Shown here in pieces: positions 22,495 to 33,799 of a stretch of DNA of 64,000 nucleotides; within the stretch, counting starts at the first letter, position 1; the number at the start of each line of letters is the position of its first letter. Under the pieces are notes generated by a model. It did no database searches. It was given only the letters and a program-made list of their open reading frames with translations, and was not told where the DNA came from. Origin of the DNA: Hormiphora californensis (taxonomy: Eukaryota; Ctenophora; Tentaculata; Cydippida; Pleurobrachiidae); the NCBI GenBank assembly GCA_020137815.1, contig CM035350.1, positions 6,223,697-6,287,696 of the forward strand, read 5' to 3'. A program made the position numbers and the translations under genes.

Positions 22495-24572
22495 CACAGG
22501 CTATATCAACCTTCGCTATTAAGTTAGCTACGGAAACAGTAAATCCTCTTCACCTTTCGGCTTACGTTGCATCTAGACTGGTCCCTTTGAGCAAAAAACC
22601 ATCAGGAATCCGCCCAATCGGGATTGGCGAAGTTTTACGCCGGCTTGTCGGTAAGGTGATTACCCGCTCACTGAAACCTAACATCGTTGAATCTACCGCC
22701 CCAATACAGCTATGTGCTGGGCTGGAGAGCGGAGTAGAGGCTGCCGTGCATGCAGCGAGAGAACTGTTTGAATCTGAGAAATGTGAGTGTGTGCTATTAA
22801 TTGATGCAAGTAATGCTTTTAATTCGTTGAATCGATCTGCTGCTCTGAACAATATAAAATACGTTTGCCCCGAGTTTGAGCTTTATTTAAAAAATACATA
22901 TGGTTTAACATCTAACCTATTCCTATGCGATGGAACAAATAATGAAATTATTAAATCTGCTGAAGGGACGACCCAGGGCGATACCGCCGCCATGATGATG
23001 TACGCCAGCTGCCTCATGCCCCTTGTCATCTCACTGAAGGACATTAATCAGGTTACTCAAATTTTCTATGCCGATGATGGCCTTGGCGGAGGGACTTTGG
23101 CTTCTGTAAATCAGTGGTGGGATAAAATCAAACTGAAGGGACCTGAATACGGCTACCTACCCAATCCAGGAAAATCTTGGTTGATTGTTAAACCTCACCT
23201 GGAGGACGAGGCAAAAGCCCTTTTCCCTGATGTTAACATTACTTCGGAAGGGCAACGGTACCTGGGATCGTATATCGGAACTAAGGAAGGTCAGGACAAG
23301 TTCGTTGAGAGAGAGGTAGATAAGTGGGCCGAAGAAATTACCTCACTAGCGGAGATTGCAAACAGTGAGCCTCAGCTTGCTTATACAGCCTACACCATGG
23401 GAGTATCTAAACGGTGGTCGTATCTTATGAGAACGACTCCGGGCATTTCTGATCAGTTGGGCCCGATTGAGGATTCAATTCTGCAGCAACTCATCCCTTC
23501 TATGACTGGACAACCTGTTATCAACGAGAGACTTCGATCAGTTTTCTCTCTTCCAGCGAGATTTGGAGGACTCGGGATTCAAAACCCCGTCGTTACATCG
23601 GATAGCGAGTACTATTTCTCCAAACTCATGACTGAAAATCTGTCTGCAGCTGTGCTGAACCAGGAAGATACGTTTACTGCAGATGATGTCAAAAACTCAG
23701 AGAACAAACTCATTGTGCGTCGAACGAAAAACGATCAACATCAGAAGGCAATCGATCAAATAAAATCAAAATCGACACCAGAAGAGAAGAGGACCCTCGA
23801 TCTCCTGGCCGAAAAGGGTGCATCCTCCTGGCTAACTTGTCTCCCACTAGAATCTCTTAACTTCACTCTAAACCGACAGGAATGGTTCGACGCTATCTCG
23901 GCTAGGTACAATCTCCCCCTTGTTGGCGAACCTCTACCAGATCAGTGTACATGCGGAGAAGCTAACAGTATCGATCATGCTATCTCCTGCAAGCTTGGAG
24001 GATTTGTTAACTACAGGCACGACAACGTGAGAGACTTTATTGCGAAAGAGCTTAGCACTGTCGGCCTCGATACCAAGGTCGAACCTCACCTTCTCAACGT
24101 TCGGGGAACATCCCTTCCAGCTGGGACCATCACAGCAGACGGGGCTCGCCTTGACATCAGAACCCGTGGACTCTGGTCAAGCTTAGACTGTACCTATTTT
24201 GACGTAAGGATTTTTAATCCAAGGGTTAAGTCTAATGCCAACCAGAGTATACAGAAGATCTATGAGAAGCATGAAACTGAGAAGAAGAAAGCTTATCTGC
24301 AACGAGTTCTCCAGGTTGAGAAGGCGGTGTTCACTCCACTTGTCATGTCAACATCAGGCGGACTTGGTAGAGAATTTCAGAACACACTGAAACAGTTGGC
24401 CCACCGAAAATCTTCCAAAACTGGATATGAGCGCCAGGACTGTATTCGGTATCTTAGACTGCGCTTATCATTTGCGATGGTTCGCTCAATAACTGTATCG
24501 ATTAGGGGATATCGGGGCAGGGGCAAGGCGGCTGCAAGTGACGCTGATGAATATTTATATCGTATGGACTAA
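22398..24572 (+). CDS. reverse transcriptase with C-terminal CCHC and restriction-like endonuclease
   Basis: A 724-residue frame. The true homology starts near residue 30. RT motifs: SGIRPIGIGEVLRRLVGKVI (about 70), motif A VLLIDASNAFNSLNR (about 133), motif B GTTQGDTAAMMMY (about 190) and motif C IFYADDGLGGG (about 222). At about 515 there is a C-x-C-x7-H-x4-C knuckle (CTCGEANSIDHAISC) followed by a RHD block. ADGARLDI and then YFDVRIFNP (580-605) look like the PD-(D/E)xK core of restriction-like endonucleases found in R2/NeSL-type LINEs. This combination matches RT proteins that I remember as abundant but poorly characterised in corals and sponges. The frame is open to the end at 24572. Confidence 0.85.
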   Translation: MFFLSYIGKLGSQSCKKHMLLSKKLSPASNELAQAISTFAIKLATETVNPLHLSAYVASRLVPLSKKPSGIRPIGIGEVLRRLVGKVITRSLKPNIVESTAPIQLCAGLESGVEAAVHAARELFESEKCECVLLIDASNAFNSLNRSAALNNIKYVCPEFELYLKNTYGLTSNLFLCDGTNNEIIKSAEGTTQGDTAAMMMYASCLMPLVISLKDINQVTQIFYADDGLGGGTLASVNQWWDKIKLKGPEYGYLPNPGKSWLIVKPHLEDEAKALFPDVNITSEGQRYLGSYIGTKEGQDKFVEREVDKWAEEITSLAEIANSEPQLAYTAYTMGVSKRWSYLMRTTPGISDQLGPIEDSILQQLIPSMTGQPVINERLRSVFSLPARFGGLGIQNPVVTSDSEYYFSKLMTENLSAAVLNQEDTFTADDVKNSENKLIVRRTKNDQHQKAIDQIKSKSTPEEKRTLDLLAEKGASSWLTCLPLESLNFTLNRQEWFDAISARYNLPLVGEPLPDQCTCGEANSIDHAISCKLGGFVNYRHDNVRDFIAKELSTVGLDTKVEPHLLNVRGTSLPAGTITADGARLDIRTRGLWSSLDCTYFDVRIFNPRVKSNANQSIQKIYEKHETEKKKAYLQRVLQVEKAVFTPLVMSTSGGLGREFQNTLKQLAHRKSSKTGYERQDCIRYLRLRLSFAMVRSITVSIRGYRGRGKAAASDADEYLYRMD

Positions 24573-25130
24573 TTCCACAATAATTTATTGATTCCATTGA
24601 TTTCTACTGTATAATTTATTATATATTTTATTTTAAGGCCGATATTGGCCGCCCCCCCCCCCCACTTTTTTAGGCTTTTGATCTCGCGCTCGCTTGCGTC
24701 GAATTTGTTAAATTTAAAGCGTGGTATTTACAAGCCAGCGGCAAAATATTTTCATTTAACGCTGCATCTGCGACGCGCGTATTATGAAGTTTTTCTAATT
24801 TTAAAATAAATAATAAAACGCTCGCGCTTGCTCAGCTTGGCATGCGCTGCAGACCCCAAGTGCGCGCGTTTTCCACGGCTGTTTTTAGGGCCTGTAGCAT
24901 AGGCCAATTGCTCAGCTTCTTTTTCCAAAATTTCTTGGAATGCGCTGCAGCCCCCTCATGCGCGCACCCCCGCAACGAGGGGACTGGAGGGAATGCCGCG
25001 CGCGCGTTTGGCCTGATCCCGGCTGGGTCGAAGATAACTTTGCGGTCGAAAAAACGGCGGTGCTTATAACTTTGGCTCCTGAAGTCCGTTTGACTTGATT
25101 CTTTCACCAGTTGTTAGATCTGACGATTAT
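24573..25130. repeat. RT-element tail and GC-rich dispersed repeats
   Basis: The AT-rich 3' UTR of the RT element ends in a poly-C run (24651-24663). 24836-24905 is an inverted copy of 4790-4855. A related GC-rich block (gcgctgcagccccctcatgc) follows at about 24942-24961. No gene was recognised. Confidence 0.6.
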
Positions 25131-25515
25131 CTACCTTGCTGTTTTTGAGAGAAGTTAATTGGACTTAAGGAGGCTGAGCAATAGCCGTTGAAAGATGGGT
25201 TGTTTTCAAAAAGTGACGTCACAGATTCTTGCAGGGACACCTTTTTAAAAATTTCATTCAAATTTTGATTTTACCGCACTCGATTTTGCGGAGTTTGGTT
25301 CATATCTCCTGTTCCTGATAAGATAGAGACCTGAAACCGGTTGCATTTGAAAGCTGTTATCTTCCTCTTTCCAACGCTACCAAAACGATTTCTGTACCTT
25401 ATCTGGAACCGGAGATATGATTGATTATGTATTCCCCCCTAGCGCGGTATTCCCTCCAGGCCCCTTATATTATATTATAAGGGGCCTGCAACGTATGCCA
25501 ACAAAATTTCAGAAT
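25115..25515 (+). repeat. 400-bp dispersed repeat, copy 1
   Basis: Nearly the whole segment, from the ttgttagatctgacgattat region to the cctgcaacgtatgccaac end, recurs in reverse orientation at about 63602-63998. Differences are scattered substitutions plus an indel around 25235-25270. It ends in a hairpin (ccccttatattatattataagggg). Confidence 0.85.
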
Positions 25516-25730
25516 TTTGCTTCGAAATTTTTTCCCTCGTCCTTTACGGTTGAAAAGCGCCGTTCGCTGCCTTATCAAATAGGGTCAGTAGCATTTGCCT
25601 ACCTTTACAGGCACTACATCACACAACTACTAGTAGACCATACAGTTTAACCCATTGTGGCTCGTTAACGATTCATTTTAAGTAACGAAATATTCGTGAG
25701 TCGAATTGAAACCTGTTTCAAACTCTAGAG

Positions 25731-26774
25731 ATGTTTTCGAGTTCTCATAATCCCAACAAAGATCACGAAGTTACTCAGCCGCCAAATGACAGCGTTTCTT
25801 CACTCTCTTTCTCTCCATCAGCCGACTTTCTGGTCGGAGGCAGCTGGGACAATTGTGTGCGATGTTGGGAGATCAAGCAGTCTGGATCAGTTGTACAATC
25901 AGAGCCCAAAGCAGAACAGCTGATGGCCGGCCCTATCCTTTCAACCTGCTGGTCAGGTGACGGGAGTAAAGTCTTTGCTGGTGGTTGTGATAAGAGCGTC
26001 AAGATGTGGGATCTGAATTCAAACACCTTCACTCAGGTTGCTGCTCACGATCTGCCAGTGAAAACTGTCAACTGGGTTCAAGCACCCGGGTATCAGTGCA
26101 TCATGACAGGAAGTTGGGATAAGACCCTGAAATTCTGGGACACTCGCCAACAACAACCCATGATGACTATCAATTGCGAGGAACGTGTTTATGCCAGTGA
26201 TGTTCAGTATCCTGCCGCTGTGGTCGTTCTTGCAGGACGGAAGGTGAAAGTTCTTTCTCTGGAGAACCAGCCCACCGTTCTACACACATCAGAACCACCC
26301 CTACGGTACCAGCTCCGGGACATTTCAATTTTCAAAAAGGACGGCAAACCTGCCGGTTATGGTGTGTGTAGCATTGAGGGCCGGGCAGCTATTGAGCCCT
26401 TTGACAACAACACAGCGAATAGTAAGGATAAGTTCACATTCAAGTGTCACCGTTCTGCGACCAGTGATCACAACAAGCCTCAGGAAATTTACTCGGTTAA
26501 TGGAATCAAGTTCCACCCGTCGTACGGTACCCTAGCAACAGTGGGAAGTGATGGCAAGTTTGCATTCTGGGACAAGGACGCCCGGACAAAGTTGAAGGGC
26601 AGCGAGCAACTGGACAACACCATCACGTGTTGTGATTTCAATCATAATGGCACCTACTTTGCATACGCAAGTTCGTATGACTGGAGCAAGGGACACTCCT
26701 TCCACAATCCCCAGCAGAAGAATTACATCTTCGTGCGAGCGGTAAAAGATGAGCTAAAACCGAGAAAGAAATGA
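25731..26774 (+). CDS. RAE1: mRNA export factor RAE1 (Gle2)
   Basis: One intronless, intact frame of 347 residues, the family's usual size. Seven WD40 blades can be followed: for example [49 protein letters not shown], and [20 protein letters not shown] near the C terminus. The N terminus ([20 protein letters not shown]) and the end ([17 protein letters not shown]) match RAE1. It docks on the GLEBS motif of NUP98 at the nuclear pore, acts in mRNA export and has mitotic roles. A polyadenylation signal (AATAAA) sits at about 26904. The IPO5 start is only 205 bp downstream on the same strand. Confidence 0.97.
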   Translation: MFSSSHNPNKDHEVTQPPNDSVSSLSFSPSADFLVGGSWDNCVRCWEIKQSGSVVQSEPKAEQLMAGPILSTCWSGDGSKVFAGGCDKSVKMWDLNSNTFTQVAAHDLPVKTVNWVQAPGYQCIMTGSWDKTLKFWDTRQQQPMMTINCEERVYASDVQYPAAVVVLAGRKVKVLSLENQPTVLHTSEPPLRYQLRDISIFKKDGKPAGYGVCSIEGRAAIEPFDNNTANSKDKFTFKCHRSATSDHNKPQEIYSVNGIKFHPSYGTLATVGSDGKFAFWDKDARTKLKGSEQLDNTITCCDFNHNGTYFAYASSYDWSKGHSFHNPQQKNYIFVRAVKDELKPRKK

Positions 26775-26978
26775 GATGGGTTGAGTTGAATCAAATGAAC
26801 AACAAGATAAAGAGTGATACTGAGAGACCGGTTGGGCTAAAGACATTACAGTTGTGATATTACACAATTCTATATTTCATCGATTTTTAAATGTTTGACA
26901 TGCAATAAATCGTTTATTACCTTTTTGTGTCTCTATTCCTCATATCTTTCTTACTCCTTTCTTTGTGTAGGGTGAGGG

Positions 26979-29900
26979 ATGGCAGAGCAGTTTGCAGCGC
27001 TCCTTGAGACCCTAGCAAGTCCGGACAATGATACGAGAAACAGGGGCGAGGCTCAGTACAACACCATCCCTGTAGAACAAAGGATAGACTTGCTGATTCA
27101 GTCAATCGAAGGAGGGCCACAGGCAACCCTCCGATCTTTCGCTGCTATCCTACTTCGACGGTTACTTACCAGTAATTGGGATGTATTTGCGGCCTGCAAC
27201 GACACTGCTAAAGACGCTTTTAAAACATCACTCTTGAAGGTAATATTCCACTCCTCAATATGACGAGGTTGCTATATCGTTCTGCCCTACGGGGCAGAGT
27301 TTGGCACGCTATAACCTATCTTCACCACCACCACCACTTCTCACTATTTTCTTATAAACCTGATCCCCTCCAAAACTGATCCCCTCCCCCTTCCACCCAG
27401 ATCCTCCAGCAAGAAAAGGACGAGAGTTGTCGGCGGAAGATATGTGACACAGTCTCTGAAGTTGCCCGGAATCTTCAGGACGAGGATGGTAACATGGGAT
27501 GGGATGACCTTCTCAAGTTTATGTTCCAGTGCTGCAAGTCAGGTGATCCACAGCTCATGGAGACTGCTCTCTCTATCCTGACCTCAGTTCCAGATATATT
27601 CGGATCTGCCCAGGCGAGCTACATGGACCTCATCAAGGAGCTCCTCTTCATTTCCCTGAAAAACTCTGATCACCCTAACGTTCGGTTCTCGGCCGTCCGA
27701 GCGACATGTGCATTCCTGAACCACGTGGGAGAGGATGATGCAAAGAAGCAGTTCTCTGCCTTTGTTGGACCTCTCCTGGAGGGTATTGAGGATTGCGTGG
27801 TGGCTGAAGATGACGATGGTCCGTTGAAGAGTCTGGTGGAACTGGCTGAAAACATGCCCAAATACCTGAGGCCAGGAGTGGACCGGTTAATTCCATTCTC
27901 CATCAAAGTCATTGCTGATACGGACATTGCTGATAACTGGAGGCAGCTTGTTCTGGAGTTGGTCGTGACGCTGTGTGAGTCGGCTCCCGCTATGATCAGG
28001 AAAAAGGTACAAAGATATAGTGAGACAAGAAACTACTACTATTTGGTATTGTTTCACATATTTAACATCACCCTTACTTCCTCAGGAACAATTTGTATCG
28101 CCCCTGGTTACACAGATTCTGAAGATGATGACCTGAGATTGATGATGAGGACTGATTGGGCTCAACAAGATGAAGCTGAGGATGTTGCTAGCGATGTAAG
28201 ATCACATTTTCACCACACGATAACTAACGTTACGGGTTACAATTTGTGGTGGTATTTCAGTCCATTGATCTAAACCACCTTCCTCTACTTTTCAGGAAAA
28301 CTCAGGTGGCAGCAGAGGCCGCTCTGGATCGGTTGGCGTGTGCCCTCGGAGGAAAGGTAGTTCTTCCCTCACATCCTGGAAGCGACCTCACCCATGCTGA
28401 AATCGGAACAATGGCAGTACCGGTATGCAGGTCTCATGGCAGGTCAGTGCGTGTGGTGAGGGATGTAAGAAAACCATGGAAGGATTCCTCTCACAGATTG
28501 CGTTGGGATGTTTGCCCTATCTTCAAGATCCCCATCCGCGTGTTCGGTTCGCGTGTTGTAACGCTCTCGGCCAGATGTCAACAGATTTCGCTCCTACCTT
28601 CCAAAAGAAACTCCACGCTGAAGTCCTCCCTGCCCTAATGAGGCTATTGGATGATGACGGTAATCCTCGTGTCCAGGGTCACGCTGGTGCTGCTCTGGTG
28701 AACTTCTTCGACGAGTGCCCCCAGAGTATCATCCTACCCTACCTGGGGTCTCTGTGCCAGAAAATGCAGGCCGTACTAGGCAGTAAGACCATGGAACTTG
28801 CCAGCACTAACAGGAAACTCGTCCTGGAACAAATCATTACAACGATAGCAACCATTGCAGATACTGCATCAAGTCACTTTGCCCCCTACTACGGGATGTT
28901 CATGCCAAATCTTAAGTTCATCATGCAAAATGCCCACAGCTCCGAGCTTCGATTACTCCGAGGTAAGACCATCGAGAGTATTTCTCTGATTGGTCTGGCT
29001 GTAGGTAAGGAGGTATTTTACTCCGATGCAGCTGAGATTATGGACATGTTACTGAAAGCCCAGACAGACGAGGGCGAGGAATTGGAGGCAGACGACCCTC
29101 AGGTCTCCTACATGATATCTGCCTGGGCGAGGATGTGCAAGATCATTGGATCACAATTTACAGCTTATCTACCCGTTGTCATGCCTCCCTTGCTCAGGGC
29201 TGCCCAGATCAAGCCGGAGATAGCGGTGGTGGACCCAGATGAGACCCCACTCGATGAGGAGGACGGGTGGGAGTTCCTGCCCCTATCAGATCAGCAGATA
29301 TTTGGGGTGAAAACAGCAGGGCTCGAAGACAAAAACACTGCCTGTCAGATGTTAGTGTGCTATGCTCGGGAACTAAAGGAGGGATTCTCGGAGTACACGG
29401 AACAAGTAGTCAAGATCATGGTTCCTCTGCTCAAGTTTTATTTCCATGATTTGATTCGATCTGCGGCCGCTGAATCACTTCCCTACCTGCTGGAAAGTGT
29501 GAAACACAAGGTAATTATACCCAGTGTTATACAATGTTCAATGTTCACCACTAATCATCCCCCTGAGTCAGGTCCCTGACCTTCACTGTTTCAGGGCGAG
29601 GATTACGTGAGAGAGATGTGGAACTACATTTGCCCTGATTTGTTCAAGGCCCTCCAGACTGAAATGGAACCTGAAATCCTTGCTGTCATTATGGAGAGTG
29701 TAGCGGCGTGTGTAGAGGTAATATATACCTTGTTATTGAATATATATTCAATATTAATTCCAGTTAAATTGCATGATTGTTTTAAACTAACGCTACAATA
29801 CCCCTCAGACGCTAGGTGTTGGGTTTATTGACAGCACCCAGATGGAACAACTCACTGAGGCCCTCCGCAAGCAACTCAAGAAGAATTACGACAAGGAGGA

Positions 29901-30780
29901 GGAGAGGAAGAAGGCACGGAAGGATGAGGACTATGATGAGGAAGTGGAGCAGACCATTGAGGAGGAGCTCGATCAGGATGATTATCTGTTAGGAAAAGTG
30001 TCAGATATCATCCACAACTTGTTTGGAGTTTACGGAGAAGATTTTGTGCAGATATTCGATAGTCTGACGGAGTATTTCGTGGCCATGTTGGCACCTGATC
30101 GACCCAGTCTGGAACACCAGTGGGCTATCTGTGTGTTCGATGATCTTATTGATTATGCCCCCAACTCAGTTCACAAGTACCAGCACCATTTCCTGAAAGA
30201 ACTCATGGAGTTCCTTACGGACAGCAGTCCAGGGGTGAGGCAGGCGGCTGCGTACGGTGTGGGCGCTCTAGCAGTCAAATTCCCCGGTCCTGACTCTCCT
30301 TATAAGGCATTTTGCCAGAGTTGTATTCCCCGACTAGTTAACGTGATCCAGGGGTCCACCAGTCGCGAGGAGGATAATGTCACCGCCACGGAGAACTGCA
30401 TTTCAGCTATTACAAAGATTTTCAAATACATCATCCTAGCGGAGAACCTGGACGAGGCGACATTGTTGACGTGGTTCAGGTGGCTACCAATTCAGGAGGA
30501 CGAGGAGGAGGGGGTTCACATTTACAACTTCCTCCTCGACCTGGTGGAGGCTAACAACCAATATTTGTTGGGCTCTGATAACAGCAATGTCAGGGATATC
30601 GTGATGGTCCTGGCGGAGGGGATCATCAACAAGACAATACGAGCAGAGGAGGAACCTGAGCTGATGAGCCGAGTTGAAGCTTTCTTTAGGTCCCTACAAG
30701 CTAATGAACAGTTGTGGGCGGGCATTGTCTCCCAAATACCAGATACTCACAAGGTGCTTCTATCTGGTCAACCTACCTAA
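26979..30780 (+). CDS. IPO5: importin-5 (karyopherin beta-3)
   Basis: Six exons: 26979-27239, 27401-28006, 28086-28195, 28296-29510, 29595-29717 and 29809-30780, about 1093 residues. HEAT repeats run throughout. Diagnostic stretches include [59 protein letters not shown] and VEYTEQVVK-like [20 protein letters not shown]. An acidic loop follows in the fifth and sixth exons ([20 protein letters not shown]). It carries ribosomal proteins, histones and other cargo into the nucleus in a RanGTP-dependent way. Between 28130 and 28470 the frame is disturbed by five apparent single-base insertions; without them the exons total an exact multiple of three. Flanking exons are clean. Confidence 0.95.
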
Positions 30781-31206
30781 CAGGAGAGGGGCAACTTTTT
30801 CTTATTGTGTCTTGTGTCTTATGTCAGGTTTTACGCCCCTTACTAAAAGGTCAGCGAGAAATAGCCTGCTTGAATCGACTGGGTGTGTGTGTGTGTGTGT
30901 TTAGTATGTGAGATTGTTTTTATCCCTTTTTGTGTGTTTTTCGTGCTCAGAATATTCAATATCATGTTGTTCTGAGTCAGAATGTGCAAAAGAGAGAAAG
31001 TTATTAGAGTTTTTAGATTTAATGACCTGGTAGTATGTTCTAAGTTATTGATCCGAACTATACTGTGTTTAATTTATTTTCCCCTCCAGTTTCCTTGACC
31101 CTTGTTCCAACCCCTATCTACCCCCATTTACTTAGCTTATCGTCAAATACTAACTCCTTACCCCAACTCGCAACCTATACAACTATTTCTTCCCTTTTTA
31201 GGCAGT

Positions 31207-32358
31207 ATGACAAGGTTATTAACCCGAGCACTAATAATTCGAGGGGTACTACTGCTTCTACAATACCTTACAACATCCCTCATCCCCCACTACGACACTT
31301 CGGCCGCTGAGGCATACCCTGACTGTCCGAATTGGGCCAAACTGGGGGTGGGCAACTGGGATGCCGTCTATTACACTCATCTCGCCCAACAAGGCCATTT
31401 GGGCTATGAGAAGTTCGGGGCATTCTTACCACTATATCCATGGCTACTGGAACAGTTATCCATGATGCCGTGTTCCATGCTTGTGTTGGGCACCTTTCTA
31501 AACAATGTGTTGTTTCTCCTAAACACTCTACTAATCAAACAATTAGCCCTTTCCCATGGTCCTCTCCCCCGCTAAATCGGACCAGGCTGCTCTCCTCTTC
31601 GCCCTCAACCCTGCCTCCATATTCATGGGCGTGCTCTACACAGAATCCCTGTTCTGTTTCCTCGTAACGATTGGGTTTCTACTTAGAGCTAAACACTCGT
31701 TCCTCGCAGCCATCCCCTTTGCGTTGTCGGCCGGTATCCGAAGTAACGGTGCGGTCTATGCGGCATTCTTCCTCTGTGACGAGTTTGTAACAATATTTAC
31801 TACACACCACCTCTCTCTAACCAGATTTCTCAAAACTACACTTAGTGTAGCTCTTGTGCCCCTTCCTTTTCTCCTCTTTCAGCGAGATTTTGCCTCCCTG
31901 CACTGTGTCGGTGAAACGTTACCCGACTGGTGCACCAGCGGCTTTTCCTACGGTTACATTCAGCGGCACTACTGGGGAAATGGGCCCTTCCTATATTGGG
32001 AACTCAAACAACTTCCCAACTTCCTACTTGCTGCACCAATGTTACTGTTAGTTGGAGTTTTAACTGTCCAGTATTTGCGGCGACACAGCTCCTTGTCAGA
32101 CTTGGTTACCAGGGAAACAGTTGGATATGGTCACGTGACTTGTCTAGCGGTGATAGCATTGGTGAACATGAACGTCCAGGTCGTTACCAGGTTCCTCTGT
32201 TCCAGCTGTCCACTGTTGTTCCTTTACTGCACCGGACTTGGAAACCCTGGGATAGGCTGATTTTGGCATACTTTTGTGCGTACGCCACAACTGGTACTAG
32301 TTCTTTTTTCTACTTTTTATCCTTGGACATGAGCTGTATTTTGATAGAATTTTGTTAA
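31207..32358 (+). CDS. PIGV: GPI mannosyltransferase 2 (PIG-V)
   Basis: Polytopic ER membrane protein that adds the second mannose to the GPI anchor precursor. The start MTRLLTRALIIRGVLLLLQ lies directly after a tttttag acceptor-like site. The luminal catalytic region is visible as CPNWAKLGVGNWDAVYYTHL (the W-D motif), followed by GYEKFGAFLPLYPWL. Later, NPASIFMGVLYTESLFCFL and the SAGIRSNG block are typical of the family. About eight hydrophobic segments are present. Two frame breaks: near 31567 in a run of five C, and near 32215 before the C-terminal TWKPWDRLILAYFCAYATTG. Both look like sequencing errors because homology continues across them. The CEP20 ATG is about 92 bp after the stop. 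Confidence 0.85.
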
Positions 32359-32450
32359 TGTTTTGGGAATTATTTTCTTATCTGCGTGTCGTTATTATCA
32401 TCTTATACCCTAGGTCTCGTTTTGCCCAATTTGCTATCTTCCCTAGCATC

Positions 32451-32840
32451 ATGAGCGATTTAACGAGCGTGTTACGGGAAACATTGGAACGCCAGGGAGT
32501 GCTAGACGAGATCAAGGGACGGGTCAGGGCGGAGGTATTCAAAGCCCTGGAAGATAGAACAATTGAGCGGCCAAAACTTCCATCAGAAAACATTTTGATT
32601 AACGAGTTGATTAGGGAGTATTTGGAGTTTAACGGCTACCACCATACCCTCTCAACATTGCTTCATGAGACGAAACAGCCACAACAACCACTAGACAAGG
32701 AGTTCCTGAGATCAGAGTTGAGGTTGTCAGTGCAGCCGAGTAATGTTCCACTTCTTTATGGCATGGTATCACACCTTGCCGAGCCTGAGCAGGAAGAGTC
32801 GGAGACAAGACAACCACTCGTCACCATCGTCCGGAAATGA
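32451..32840 (+). CDS. CEP20: FOPNL/CEP20-like centrosomal LisH protein
   Basis: A single intact frame of 129 residues. Residues 1-45 (MSDLTSVLRETLERQGVLDE, VRAEVFKALED) and the LisH motif (NILINELIREYLEFNGYHHT, then LSTLLHET) match the N-terminal half of the FOP/FOPNL family. These proteins sit at centriolar satellites and basal bodies and support cilium assembly. It is shorter than the human protein (about 174 residues), lacking part of the variable C terminus. A ccctag acceptor-like site precedes the ATG by 4 bp. FGFR1OP itself is the alternative, but its long C-terminal part is absent. Confidence 0.8.
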   Translation: MSDLTSVLRETLERQGVLDEIKGRVRAEVFKALEDRTIERPKLPSENILINELIREYLEFNGYHHTLSTLLHETKQPQQPLDKEFLRSELRLSVQPSNVPLLYGMVSHLAEPEQEESETRQPLVTIVRK

Positions 32841-33202
32841 GCAACTTAAAATGGCGTGTATATTATCCCCTTCATCCCTGCATGCAGACCATGACCAGAC
32901 GAATATTTGTGTATAGTATGACTTTGTAAATATTGTTTAACTTTTTTCGTTAGTAAAATGATATCACATGTCGACTACAATTGTAATACATGTTTGCCTC
33001 CCATCTTTAGTAATCATAGCGGATGGTTAAAGGAATATGTAAATCGATCCTATCGAGCACCATCCCAAACCATCTCTCCAGTCCAAATTCTCCGAGCTAC
33101 TCTCCCGGAGGAACACTAAAATAGCAGCTGGTTGTACATTGTTTGTTCTCCACGCATTTACCGCATACCTCTACCTATTCTCAGACTCAGCCCCTCAATT
33201 CA

Positions 33203-33403
33203 ATGGCCCGGGGTTACACGGACCGAAGTTACAAACACTACCTGCCCCGATCATTTCTGGAACGGTTCCACGTTCAGATACAGACGATTGACGGGCGGAA
33301 CATGTTAACGATTCTAGTATTTGGGATTGCGGTGGCTGTACTACCGACATACTACAAATGGAGAGAGGTGGGGAGGAGAGAGTTCATGAGGACGAGAGGA
33401 TAG
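33203..33403 (+). CDS. small single-pass membrane protein, unknown
   Basis: A 66-residue frame from the Met at 33203 (an upstream in-frame start exists at 33143). It begins MARGYTDRSYKHYLPRSFLE, followed by a hydrophobic helix (MLTILVFGIAVAVLPTYY) and a basic tail. In another frame just upstream (33090-33200) a second hydrophobic stretch (AAGCTLFVLHAFTAYLYLFS) follows KFSELLSRRNTK, so the true gene could be longer with a frame break near 33200. An atctttag acceptor-like site lies at 33003-33010. I do not recognise the family; a mitochondrial or ER micro-protein is possible. Confidence 0.4.
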   Translation: MARGYTDRSYKHYLPRSFLERFHVQIQTIDGRNMLTILVFGIAVAVLPTYYKWREVGRREFMRTRG

Positions 33404-33799
33404 GAAGGTCGAAAATGCAATTGCTTCTATGAGAGCTGAAGAGGAAGAGAAGTAGAAGATAAACTGGGTAATTTATTAAGTTTATTAAGAAAGGGCGACC
33501 GCAGATTTTGCGACTATGCACAAGATTTGTAAAAAGTGTTACATTCAACTTAGTTTGAGGTCAAGTCACGATTCTATTCATTAAATGACTAGCTTTTCGC
33601 ACGCTAAGAAATCTAGCAAATATTGTTAGTGTCTGCCATTCCTAACAGTGCCAATCTGGGCAGCGAAACCTGCGGCCGCCCACCCTCCATTTGTACTGTT
33701 CTCATTACTGTTTAGTGTTTGTTTTCCCTTGTTTTCTATCACTGTTCTTTCCTTTTTAAGCATTCTTTAAACTAACACCATTCCCCTCAATTAGGCGAA
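33404..33799. other. intergenic region
   Basis: Short AT-rich gap between the small membrane gene and DJ-1. No other gene was seen. It ends in a pyrimidine-rich stretch with ttag 5 bp before the DJ-1 ATG. Confidence 0.5.
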
